This document shows, piece by piece, positions 1 through 7,177 of a stretch of 64,000 nucleotides of DNA (positions within the stretch are counted from its first letter, which is position 1; the number at the start of each line of letters is the position of its first letter). A program made the position numbers and the translations under genes. The DNA comes from Elusimicrobiota bacterium (GTDB lineage Bacteria > Elusimicrobiota > Elusimicrobia > Elusimicrobiales > UBA9959). Location of the stretch: NCBI GenBank assembly GCA_026388155.1, contig JAPLKI010000022.1, forward strand, positions 372,001 through 436,000, given 5' to 3'. The notes beneath the pieces were generated by a model, which saw only the letters and a list, made by a program, of their open reading frames with translations, made no database searches and was not told the origin of the DNA.

Positions 1-1
1 C

Positions 2-265
2 GGCGTGATTCCCTGCTGGACCGAGGGAGTCCAGAAAATGAAAGTGGGCGGCAAGGCGAAGCTGATATGTCCGTCAGATACCGCTTACGGAGACCAGGGC
101 GCGGGCGGGGCTATACCCGGCGGCGCAACACTGGTATTTGATGTGCAGCTGCTTGAAATACTTAAGCCCGCGGTCGCAGTGGGGGAGAACCCCGCGAAAG
201 CCGCAAAGCCAGTGAAGGTTGTAAAGCCCGCCGCAGTCAAGCCGGCTGCGAAACCGGCGAAATAA
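2..265 (+). CDS. FKBP-type peptidyl-prolyl isomerase, C-terminal part (5' truncated by window)
   Basis: The reading frame is open from the first bases, so the gene begins upstream of the window. The visible part is the C-terminal half of an FKBP fold: GVIPCWTEGVQKM, VGGKAK, then PSDTAYGDQG and IPGGATLVFDVQLLEI, the usual run of the FKBP active-site and last strands. FKBP PPIases catalyse cis-trans isomerisation of prolyl bonds, often in the periplasm when linked to a leader, which cannot be seen here. After the domain comes a tail of about 33 residues rich in Lys, Ala and Pro (KPAKVVKP-like), probably unstructured. An internal GTG at 5 is not the true start because the conserved motif already lies upstream of it. 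Confidence 0.9.
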   Translation, partial: GVIPCWTEGVQKMKVGGKAKLICPSDTAYGDQGAGGAIPGGATLVFDVQLLEILKPAVAVGENPAKAAKPVKVVKPAAVKPAAKPAK

Positions 266-303
266 AATTATAGAACACAGAATATAAAATAGCAGAAGCA
301 TAC

Positions 304-341
304 AAAAAGGCCGCAGGCTTTATACGCCTGCGGCCTTTTAT
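304..341. terminator. Rho-independent terminator after the FKBP gene
   Basis: A strong stem (AAAAGGCCGCAGGC, 304-317, with GCCTGCGGCCTTTT, 326-339) with a short loop is flanked by an A-tract and a T-tract. It lies about 40 nt after the FKBP stop. The A/T tracts on both sides mean it could also work on the other strand. Confidence 0.85.
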
Positions 342-381
342 TTGCCCGCAAGTTGCAGTCAACTGCAACTTTCGTCCCAGA

Positions 382-572
382 GGGGCCGCCCTTTTCCGCT
401 AGTTGGTTGCGCCGGTGCAAGCAAAATGCAGAATGAACGGAAATATGCATTTACTAATTGCACTATGGTCGTAAAAGGGCGGGGCAACCCAGCCCTTTTG
501 CCCAATAATTCACGAATCAGTGGGCAAAAGAGCTGCCCTTCGGGCGAATCCTTCGACTGAAGGATTCGGGTT
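382..572. repeat. Cluster of three intergenic palindromes, the first resembling the CCCTTTTGG element family
   Basis: The 343-base gap between the FKBP and TerC genes holds, after the terminator, three nested inverted repeats and no convincing gene. The first spans about 382-485, with GGGGCCGCCCTTTT at the left and AAAAGGGCGGGGC at the right. The second spans 491-534 (AGCCCTTTTGCCCA / TGGGCAAAAGAGCT). The third is a perfect 9-bp stem, GAATCCTTC/GAAGGATTC, at 546-567. The ends of the first match the family A elements found inside genes elsewhere in this window. Short ORFs here are not supported. Confidence 0.6.
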
Positions 573-589
573 TGTCCTGTGTTCACTGC

Positions 590-640
590 ATCCCCTGTCC
601 GCTATTCGCTATTTCCTATTCGCTTCCCTTTTATCCTTTT
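590..640. repeat. Single arm of an AGCGAATAG-word junction repeat overlapping the terC stop
   Basis: On the plus strand the words CTATTCGCTATTTCCTATTCGC run across the stop codon of the TerC gene. The last codons of that gene (E-A-N-R-K-stop) are spelled by the repeat word itself. No opposing arm is obvious, so this looks like half of the junction hairpins seen elsewhere. Confidence 0.6.
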
Positions 641-1541
641 CCGGCATCACCGCCGACAGCAGCATGGAAGCGGCCAACAGGCCCAGCACCACGCCCAGCG
701 AAAGGATGGCCGGTATGTGGATAAAGTTGGAAAGCAGCATTTTTAGTCCCACATAAAAAAGTATTACGGAGATGCCGGTTTTCAGAAAACGGAAAGAATC
801 AATTATCGAGGCGAGGAAAAAATAAAGCGAGCGCAATCCCACCACCGCAAACACGTTGGAAGTGTAGACCACGAATTTATCGGTTGAAACGGCCAGCACC
901 GCGGGTATTGAGTCAACCGCGAAAATAATATCCGAGGTTTCCACCACCACAAGCGTGGCAAGCAGCGGTGTGGCGTACCAGAGCCCTTTTTTTATTAAAA
1001 AATCAGGCGTATCGGCGGAATTGTCAAAGGGGATGAATTTGGACAGCAGTTTTAAAACGAAGTTCCTGCCGGGGTCCATTTTTTCCTCTTCCTGCTTAAG
1101 CATTCTGACCGCCGTCAAAATAAGCACGGCTCCGAACACATAAATAAGCCAGTGGAATGTGTGGAGCAGGCCTATGCCGGCGAAAATAAGCACGAGGCGC
1201 ATGATAATGGCGCCAAGTATGCCCCAGGTGAGTATTTTAGGCTGATATTTGTCGGGGATGGCGAAATAAGAGAAAATTAGCAGGAACACGAACATGTTGT
1301 CCATGGAAAGCGAGTATTCGATCACATAGCCCGTGAAGAACTCAAGCATTTTTTCATAGCCCAGCATATAGCCGGTAAGCAGGCCGAAAAGGCCTGCCAC
1401 AAGCACCCAGAAGCCGCAAAGCGCCATGGATTCCCTGCGGGATATCACATGCGCTTTGCCGGCGGAAAGCTTTATGTCGGCGATAAAAAGCGCGGCCGTG
1501 GTGACAATAAAAACGCTCCACATGATCTCAAGGCGGGTCAT
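609..1541 (-). CDS. TerC/Alx-family integral membrane protein
   Basis: This polytopic membrane protein belongs to the TerC family (tellurite-resistance/Alx type), which is linked to metal-ion homeostasis, notably manganese. About nine hydrophobic segments are visible, with the family hallmarks EYSLSMDNMFVF near the N-terminal third and VVVETSDIIFAVDSIPAVLA in the second half, whose acidic membrane residues (D, E, D) are thought to bind cation. The open frame extends 60 codons further upstream, but that part overlaps the divergent gene and is not conserved in the family. I therefore chose the Met at 1541, just before the first helix; Met at 1523 is an alternative. Length with this start is 310 aa, normal for the family. 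The exact substrate cannot be told from sequence. Confidence 0.88.
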   Translation of the reverse strand: MTRLEIMWSVFIVTTAALFIADIKLSAGKAHVISRRESMALCGFWVLVAGLFGLLTGYMLGYEKMLEFFTGYVIEYSLSMDNMFVFLLIFSYFAIPDKYQPKILTWGILGAIIMRLVLIFAGIGLLHTFHWLIYVFGAVLILTAVRMLKQEEEKMDPGRNFVLKLLSKFIPFDNSADTPDFLIKKGLWYATPLLATLVVVETSDIIFAVDSIPAVLAVSTDKFVVYTSNVFAVVGLRSLYFFLASIIDSFRFLKTGISVILFYVGLKMLLSNFIHIPAILSLGVVLGLLAASMLLSAVMPEKDKREANRK

Positions 1542-1586
1542 TAAGGAAATTATACATTTAATCATGAATAAGACAAAAAATAGCGC

Positions 1587-1615
1587 TTGAAACCCGCGGA
1601 TAGATAAATTAGAAT
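1587..1615 (+). promoter_or_regulatory. Sigma-70-like promoter for the P-loop gene
   Basis: TTGAAA (1587-1592) and TAGAAT (1610-1615) are separated by exactly 17 nt. The expected start of transcription (about 1622) lies upstream of a GGAGG ribosome site (1631-1635) and the ATG at 1642. Confidence 0.65.
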
Positions 1616-1641
1616 AAGGCATATTCTTAATCGGAGGTTCT

Positions 1642-2625
1642 ATGAACGAAACTTTTGACATAGTGCTGCTGCTTGCCCTGCCGGCTTCCGGTAAATCGGA
1701 GGTGCGCCGGTATCTTGCCAATGTTCCGGCCGGAGAACTCAGGAAAGATTTTCACATAGGCGACACTCTTCAGCTTGACGATTTCCCTTATGTGCACATG
1801 ATGCGCCGCGCCGACGATGAACTGGCAAAAATGGGCCGCGCCCGGATATTCTTTAGATCGCCTGACAGGCCTTTTGCGGATCCGAAGGACTGGGGCACGC
1901 TGATACATCTTATCAATGAGGATTATGCCGACCTTATGGCCAAGCGTATTTCAAAAACCGCTTCCGCTGCGGCGCTCCTGATAGAACGCCTGGAAAGGGC
2001 CGCGAAAAAAGCCGGCCTGAACCCCAGACTTTCGGCGCTTGACGCGGGAACGCTCGCCACGGTTACCGCGGCGCTTGAAAAAGAGGCGCGCGCCATGCTG
2101 GATGAAAAACATGCAGCATACCCGGCTTCTTTTGACGGCAAAACTATAGTGATAGAAGCCGCCCGCGGCGGCGCGCACGATTCCGCCATGCCGCTGAAAG
2201 CGCCGTTCGGTTACCAGTATTCGCTCGGCCAATTCTCCCCTAGGATCCTTAAAAAAGCGGTCATCCTTTATGTGTGGGTGACGCCGGAAGAGTCGCGCCG
2301 CAAAAACACAGCCCGCACCAATCCGAACGATCCCGGCTCCATACTGCACCACGGCGTGCCCATGGATGTAATGATGAACGATTACGGCACCGACGACATG
2401 GACTGGCTGGAAAAAACCTCGGAGGTTCCCGGCACGGTTACAATAAGCGCTGGGAAGGCCAAATATCACCTGCCCATAGGCCGCTTTGACAACCGCACGG
2501 ATAAAACCAGCTTTTTGCGCGACGACAAGGCCAAGTGGCCGGTTGAAAGCGTAAACGACGTGCGCTCGGGTATAAAGGCCGCCACGGATAAGCTTTTCGC
2601 CATGCGGACGGCGACAAAAAAGTAA
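1642..2625 (+). CDS. P-loop NTPase of unknown function (kinase-like)
   Basis: The protein has 327 aa and a Walker A motif right at the N terminus (ALPASGKSE, residues 12-20) after a short hydrophobic strand, as in small-molecule or nucleotide kinases. No signal peptide or membrane segment is seen, so it is probably cytoplasmic. Downstream motifs such as GDTLQLDDFPYVHMM and a late WVTPEESRRKN (arginine-rich, possibly the lid) are compatible with an adenylate-kinase-like fold, but I do not recognise the family and no substrate can be named. The start is firm: a GGAGG ribosome site lies 6 nt before the ATG and a good promoter lies upstream. The gene stands alone, divergent from terC, and ends in a clear terminator. 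Confidence 0.8.
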   Translation: MNETFDIVLLLALPASGKSEVRRYLANVPAGELRKDFHIGDTLQLDDFPYVHMMRRADDELAKMGRARIFFRSPDRPFADPKDWGTLIHLINEDYADLMAKRISKTASAAALLIERLERAAKKAGLNPRLSALDAGTLATVTAALEKEARAMLDEKHAAYPASFDGKTIVIEAARGGAHDSAMPLKAPFGYQYSLGQFSPRILKKAVILYVWVTPEESRRKNTARTNPNDPGSILHHGVPMDVMMNDYGTDDMDWLEKTSEVPGTVTISAGKAKYHLPIGRFDNRTDKTSFLRDDKAKWPVESVNDVRSGIKAATDKLFAMRTATKK

Positions 2626-2645
2626 GAGAGCGTTTTTAAAAATAG

Positions 2646-2680
2646 AACTCCGCCGGTTTTTTAAGCCGGCGGAGTTTTAT
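2646..2680. terminator. Rho-independent terminator after the P-loop gene
   Basis: A perfect 11-bp stem AACTCCGCCGG (2646-2656) / CCGGCGGAGTT (2666-2676) is followed by TTAT. It could serve both the plus-strand gene and the convergent permease gene. Confidence 0.85.
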
Positions 2681-2763
2681 TTGCGCGGGATTGTTATCCG
2701 CATTCCGGAAGCCTTAATGCATCTGGCTGGAACTGGTGAAATCCTCTTATCAACCTTCAGCCC

Positions 2764-4278
2764 TCAGCCTATCTTACCCATCAGCGCGCTTTTTCTGCGT
2801 AATTTTGCCAACACGCTGTGATGCCGGCTGTAGGTGAAGTAGATCAGGAAGCCCAGGAAAAGCCATATGAAAAGCCGCAGCCAGTTCTCCGCGGGCAGTG
2901 AGAACATAAGCAGCAGGCAGATGCCGATACCCGCGATGGGAATAAACGGGACCATAGGGCAGCGGAACGGTCGTGTCGCTCCGGGATTGGTTTTCCGCAT
3001 AATAAGCACGGCCGCGCAAACCATCACAAAAGCGAGCAGTGTGCCGATATTTACAAGTTCGGCGAGCAGGCGCAGCGGGATAAAAGCCGCGAGGACCGCG
3101 ACAACGACTCCGGTCAAAATAGTGGATTTCCAGGGCGTGCGAAAGCGCGGGTGGACCGCGGCGAAAATGCCCGGGGGGACCATGCCGTCTCTCGCCATGG
3201 CCAGGAACACGCGGGGCTGGCTGAGCATAAGGACCAGCAGGACGGAGGTGATGCCGGCTATCGCTCCCAGAGCGATTATAAACTGCGCCCACGGGAGCCC
3301 GACTACGCGGAACGCGTCGGCCACGGGCGCGTCTATATTGATCTGGTTGTAAGGGACCATTCCGGTCAACACCGCGGAAACCGCGATATAGAGGACCGTG
3401 CATATAACCAGGGAAGTCACGATGGCAATGGGAACATCGCGCTGTGGATTTCGCGCCTCTTCGGCGTGAGTGGAGACGGAATCAAACCCGATATACGCGA
3501 AAAATATCATGCCGGCGCCCGCAAGCATGCCGAGCGGCTCGCCGCCTAGTCCCGCGCGCCCCAGCAGAGTTTTGCCGAAGAAGCTTACCCCGCTGTAACC
3601 GTAAGGGGCGAACGGCACCCAGTTATGGGGATTCACGTAAAAGGCCCCAACCGTTATCACGAACAGTACGACCGCTACCTTTATGCCTACCATGGCCGTA
3701 TTGAGCGAGGCGCTCTCCTTTATGCCTATCACGAGCACGCAGGTGACCAGCGCCGCTATTATAATAGCGGGGACATCCATCACGGTTCCGGTGAGTATAA
3801 ATCTGCCGAGTTCGGGGTTGAAATCGAAAGGGGCTCTTGAAATTATATTCGGCACGTGGAATCCGAAAATGCCGATAAGATTCTGAAAATAATGCGACCA
3901 GCCGTGCGCCACCGTGGCGGAAGCCACCGTGTATTCCAGCACAAGATCCCAGCCGATTATCCAGGCGAACAGTTCGCCCAGTGTGACGTACGCGTAGGTG
4001 TAGGCGGACCCCGCGACGGGCGCCAGGGAAGCGAATTCCGCGTAGCAAAGCGCGGAGCAGATGCAGGCCGCTCCCGCCACTATGAACGAAAGGATCAGCG
4101 CCGGCCCCGTCTTATCATGGGCGGCTATGCCGGTAAGGACGAATATCCCTGTGCCGATAATGCATCCGATACCCAGGCTGGTCAGTTGAACAGGGCCAAG
4201 CACCCGGCGCAGGCGATGCTCTCCGTTCATCTCCTCCAGGAGAAGATGCAGGTGTTTTTTTGCGAAAATATGTTTCAT
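2764..4278 (-). CDS. APC-superfamily amino-acid permease (cationic amino-acid transporter type)
   Basis: This 504-aa protein has 12-14 hydrophobic segments. The family signature GCIIGTGIFVLTG in helix 1 and GFDSVSTHAEEARNPQRDVP in the middle are typical of the APC/CAT group (YfnA-like), which imports amino acids by proton symport or exchange across the inner membrane. The frame is open for 28 more codons upstream (to 4362), but a GGGAG ribosome site precedes the Met at 4278 (MKHIFAKKH), and the extra stretch is a copy of repeat family B, so the start at 4278 is preferred. The stop codon lies within GCTGA-type words. The substrate is not determinable beyond 'amino acid'. Confidence 0.9.
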   Translation of the reverse strand: MKHIFAKKHLHLLLEEMNGEHRLRRVLGPVQLTSLGIGCIIGTGIFVLTGIAAHDKTGPALILSFIVAGAACICSALCYAEFASLAPVAGSAYTYAYVTLGELFAWIIGWDLVLEYTVASATVAHGWSHYFQNLIGIFGFHVPNIISRAPFDFNPELGRFILTGTVMDVPAIIIAALVTCVLVIGIKESASLNTAMVGIKVAVVLFVITVGAFYVNPHNWVPFAPYGYSGVSFFGKTLLGRAGLGGEPLGMLAGAGMIFFAYIGFDSVSTHAEEARNPQRDVPIAIVTSLVICTVLYIAVSAVLTGMVPYNQINIDAPVADAFRVVGLPWAQFIIALGAIAGITSVLLVLMLSQPRVFLAMARDGMVPPGIFAAVHPRFRTPWKSTILTGVVVAVLAAFIPLRLLAELVNIGTLLAFVMVCAAVLIMRKTNPGATRPFRCPMVPFIPIAGIGICLLLMFSLPAENWLRLFIWLFLGFLIYFTYSRHHSVLAKLRRKSALMGKIG

Positions 4279-4304
4279 AAAGATCTCCCGTTGCTGCAGG
4301 CTTA

Positions 4305-4353
4305 AGGCTGTGACACTGGCCTGTTGCGGGCCTATGGCGCTCTCCGCGGTTGA
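4305..4353 (-). repeat. Family B element (B1), upstream of the permease start
   Basis: Read on the minus strand it spells, in one open frame, STAESAIGPQQASVTA, the same peptide pattern (SAADS...QASVTA) that family B copies encode within other genes. Here it appears to lie in the untranslated leader because a good ribosome site follows it. The nucleotide ends CCGCGGA...GCC and CAGGCCAGTGTCACAGCC are shared with the copies at 6101, 8752 and 57199. Confidence 0.75.
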
Positions 4354-4485
4354 GGAAATCACCGGATTAATATTAAAACTTTATAAGCCCTCAGCCTTCA
4401 GCCTATGTAACCTGTGAAGTAATATGAATTCCTCTGAAAATTTGAAAACCGTCCTGAATATTATACAATAACAAAGTATTTATAT

Positions 4486-4557
4486 GCCGAGGTAGCTCAA
4501 CGGTAGAGCATTCGCTTCGTAAGCGACAGGTTGTGGGTTCAAATCCCATCCTCGGCT
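4486..4557 (+). tRNA. tRNA-Thr (anticodon CGT)
   Basis: A full 72-nt cloverleaf can be folded by hand: acceptor GCCGAGG/CCTCGGC, D stem GCTC/GAGC, anticodon loop TTCGTAA with anticodon CGT (reads ACG), T stem GTGGG/CCCAT with loop TTCAAAT. The top pair of the anticodon stem is a mismatch (T-C). CCA is not encoded. Confidence 0.93.
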
Positions 4558-4560
4558 GAA

Positions 4561-4588
4561 TAAACTTTTGCTTTAGCAAAAGTTTATA
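4561..4588 (+). terminator. Hairpin terminator behind tRNA-Thr
   Basis: A perfect 11-bp stem TAAACTTTTGC / GCAAAAGTTTA with a TTTA loop begins 4 nt after the tRNA. The T-tract is weak, but the position suggests 3'-end formation. Confidence 0.6.
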
Positions 4589-4589
4589 C

Positions 4590-4678
4590 TATAAGCTTTA
4601 GGCCGTATGCCATATGCTTTTTTAGAAGTTTCCTCGATAGCTTAAGGCCTCTGGCATACGGCTTATGGCGCGGCTGGA
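4590..4678. repeat. Junction inverted repeat, word TAAGCCGTATGCC
   Basis: Arms carry the words ATAAGC, CCGTATGCC and CATATGC on the left and their complements (GGCATACGGCTTATGG) on the right, with a core GAAGTTTCC. The same word builds the repeat at 45992-46106, 41 kb away. It fills the gap between the tRNA terminator and the next gene. Confidence 0.75.
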
Positions 4679-4693
4679 ACAGCCGCATTGCTT

Positions 4694-7177
4694 ATGTCCA
4701 AAAAGAACACTCAGAATTACGACGAATTTTCCGATATAGATTTCGCGCCGGGTGTCAGCTTTGCCAGAAAGGCGATATGCTGGTGGCTGCCCATACTTTA
4801 CCTGCTGGTTTCCGATTCCTTCTATCTTCGCACCTATGATTCCGCCCAGGTGAAAATCACTCTCCTGCAGATGGGGGGTATCGGTCTGCTTGGTTTGTGG
4901 GTTTCTTTGCTTTCCATGGAGGGGCGGAAGGCTTTCCGCGGCGATGATTTTGTGTTTTTGGCTCCTTTCTTCGCCTACCTGGCGTATGTGCTTATTTCTT
5001 TCTTCCATGCGCCATACAAAGGCGCGAGCGTCGATGATTTTGTGCGCTATATCCTCTATATGTCGGTGACGCTTATCGTTCTCAGAGAATTCAGCGTTCC
5101 CTCCATAGATCGCCTTACAAAGATACTGCTTATAACAGCCTATATCGCCGTCCTCTACGGTTTAGTGCAGTTTCTGGATATACGCTTCTTTCCGCCCAAA
5201 GACCAGGGGGCCGGGCTTGATCCGTTCGTGTGGCGACAGGCTTTCGGGCACAGGACTTTTTCAACTTACGGCAATCCCAATTTCTTCGGGGACTTTTTGG
5301 TGCTTATTCTGCCTATCGCGGTCGCGCAATATCTTAAAAAACGTTCGTTTTATCTCATTCCGCTCATCTTCCTTAATCTGCTTTGCCTCTACGGCACCGA
5401 AACAAAGGGGGCTTGGCTGGGTTTCGGTATTTCTTCTTTTATTTTCGCCGTATTTTACGGCTATTTTTTCCTGCGTGATAAGCTGAAAGGCGCCCGGGTT
5501 AAGTTCCTTCTTGGAGCCGCGGTCATGCCGATAGTGGCGTTTATCGGTGTCGCTATTTTCCTTGCCAAAAACCCCATTTCAATAAGTTTCCGGGTGGCCA
5601 CCTGGCTGTCCACCTGGGAAATGATCGAGACGCATCCTCTCATAGGCACAGGGGTCGGGAGTTTTAAAATAATCTATCCTGCTTTCAGGCGCCCTACGAT
5701 CTTCCACATAGAAGGCAAGCACAATACTGAAACCGATCATGCCGAGGATGAGCATATAGAGGAGTGGATGGACAACGGTCTTATCGGTTTCGGGCTTTAC
5801 ATCTGGATAATTGCGTTCGTGACCACCGTAGGCCTCAGAGGTCTTGAAGCGCTTACAGGAGAATTGAAAGGTTCAAGGCCGCCTCCGGCAGCATACGATC
5901 TGCTTGGATATCTTACGGCTTTTCTGGCGATGCTTATACATAATTCTACCGATGTAAGCCTGCGTTTTGTTTCTTCGGGCGTTTTCTTCGGACTGCTGCC
6001 GGGGGTTATAGTGAACCTCGCGCGGGGACAGGCGCTCTGGGAACTGCATTACAAGAATGAACAGGCCGGAACACGGGCCGCTTCAGGCGGCCCGTCCGCG
6101 ACTGTGCCACTGGCCTGTCGCGGGCCTATGGCGCTGTCCGCGACTGAACCGCAGGAAACCGAAGCGCCGGCGGGCGGGATTTATACGGCCCTGCTTTGGG
6201 CGGCCCGGGCGTTTGCGCTGGGCGCGCTGGCGTATCTTGTTTTTCTGATATTCAGCGAATTTTCGGAACTTCAGGGACCGCTGCGCAATTATGTAGCCGG
6301 CGGGGAAGTATTACAGTGGTGGATATCATGGGGGGTTTTACTTTCCGTGGTGGTTTTTTTTGCCTACGCGTATTCAAAAATACTTCTTAAAGGCGCGGTA
6401 CTGGGGACCGCTTTGGCCATACTGCTGGTGCTTTGGCCCACCTATTATTTTTGGGGCTGGTTCAAGGGCGATGTATATCATAACATGGCTATTTTCTTTT
6501 CCAAACAGGGCAAGTGGGAAGATGCCATAACCTACTATAAGAAAGTAAACAAGTTCGACAAATACTTCGTTATGCCTTATTATTTCGTGGGCAATGTTTT
6601 CAACGACCGCCTGAACATGGAACGGCAGTACAGGCCCGACTGGGGGGATGAAAACGGCGTTGCCCGCACTGATTTTGAAAGGGCCATGGCTTCCTATGAG
6701 ATAGTCCGCGCCATAGCCCCCAATTATGTGCAGATGCATCATCAGGTGGGCACGCTTTACATGAAGATGTTCGATTATCTGAACGCGCATGGGCAGCCGC
6801 AGGAAGCCCAGGCCTACCTTGATAAAGCTTTGGCGCGGCTGAATCTCTATGAAAATCTGGACCCCGTTTACCCGTTTAACTATTACCGCAAGGCTCAGAT
6901 CTACATAAACCGCAAACAATTTGATAAGGCCGAAACCGAATATCTTCATAATCTGAACGGCTGGAAGTGCTATATCAAGGGCCATCTGCACGCCACACCG
7001 GAGGCCTATACCAACCTAGCCAATGTCCGTTACGCCATGGGCAAATTCAAAGAGGCGGCGGAGGACTATCAGGAGGCCCTGAAACTGGATCCCAATTCTG
7101 AGCCGGCGAAGCGCAATCTGGGCGTTCTGCAGGCTCGTTTCGGGGTCAACATCATTTCCGTGGAACCTGGGAAATAA
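4694..7177 (+). CDS. O-antigen ligase-like (Wzy_C) membrane protein with C-terminal TPRs
   Basis: The N-terminal two thirds contain 10-12 membrane segments with the O-antigen ligase/polymerase pattern FSTYGNPNFFGDFL and later a periplasmic loop ending HAEDEHIEEWMDNGLIGFGLY, whose H/N...E..ELGLxG-type signature marks the Wzy_C family. These enzymes join undecaprenol-linked glycans to an acceptor (lipid A core, or protein in PglL types) on the periplasmic side. The last 200 residues form TPR-like helices (YYKKVNKFDKY, AAEDYQEALKLDPNS), suggesting protein contacts. Start: ATG at 4694; a TTG at 4688 is an alternative. A family B repeat is inserted in frame around residues 470-485. The TAA stop abuts the ATG of a paralogue, so the two are co-transcribed. 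Confidence 0.85.
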   Translation: MSKKNTQNYDEFSDIDFAPGVSFARKAICWWLPILYLLVSDSFYLRTYDSAQVKITLLQMGGIGLLGLWVSLLSMEGRKAFRGDDFVFLAPFFAYLAYVLISFFHAPYKGASVDDFVRYILYMSVTLIVLREFSVPSIDRLTKILLITAYIAVLYGLVQFLDIRFFPPKDQGAGLDPFVWRQAFGHRTFSTYGNPNFFGDFLVLILPIAVAQYLKKRSFYLIPLIFLNLLCLYGTETKGAWLGFGISSFIFAVFYGYFFLRDKLKGARVKFLLGAAVMPIVAFIGVAIFLAKNPISISFRVATWLSTWEMIETHPLIGTGVGSFKIIYPAFRRPTIFHIEGKHNTETDHAEDEHIEEWMDNGLIGFGLYIWIIAFVTTVGLRGLEALTGELKGSRPPPAAYDLLGYLTAFLAMLIHNSTDVSLRFVSSGVFFGLLPGVIVNLARGQALWELHYKNEQAGTRAASGGPSATVPLACRGPMALSATEPQETEAPAGGIYTALLWAARAFALGALAYLVFLIFSEFSELQGPLRNYVAGGEVLQWWISWGVLLSVVVFFAYAYSKILLKGAVLGTALAILLVLWPTYYFWGWFKGDVYHNMAIFFSKQGKWEDAITYYKKVNKFDKYFVMPYYFVGNVFNDRLNMERQYRPDWGDENGVARTDFERAMASYEIVRAIAPNYVQMHHQVGTLYMKMFDYLNAHGQPQEAQAYLDKALARLNLYENLDPVYPFNYYRKAQIYINRKQFDKAETEYLHNLNGWKCYIKGHLHATPEAYTNLANVRYAMGKFKEAAEDYQEALKLDPNSEPAKRNLGVLQARFGVNIISVEPGK
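6101..6147 (-). repeat. Family B element (B2), in frame inside the O-antigen ligase-like gene, reversed
   Basis: The stretch from ACTGTGCCACTGGCCTG to GCGCTGTCCGCGACTGA is the complement of the B consensus. The host gene reads it as TVPLACRGPMALSATE, in the loop between the membrane domain and a further hydrophobic pair. The length preserves the reading frame. Confidence 0.75.

Noticed and set aside
609-1721. The longer terC frame beginning at 1721
   Set aside because: It overlaps the start and promoter of the divergent gene, and its first 60 residues do not look like the family.
4486-4694. Integration site at tRNA-Thr
   Set aside because: No integrase and no second copy of the tRNA 3' end were seen in the window.
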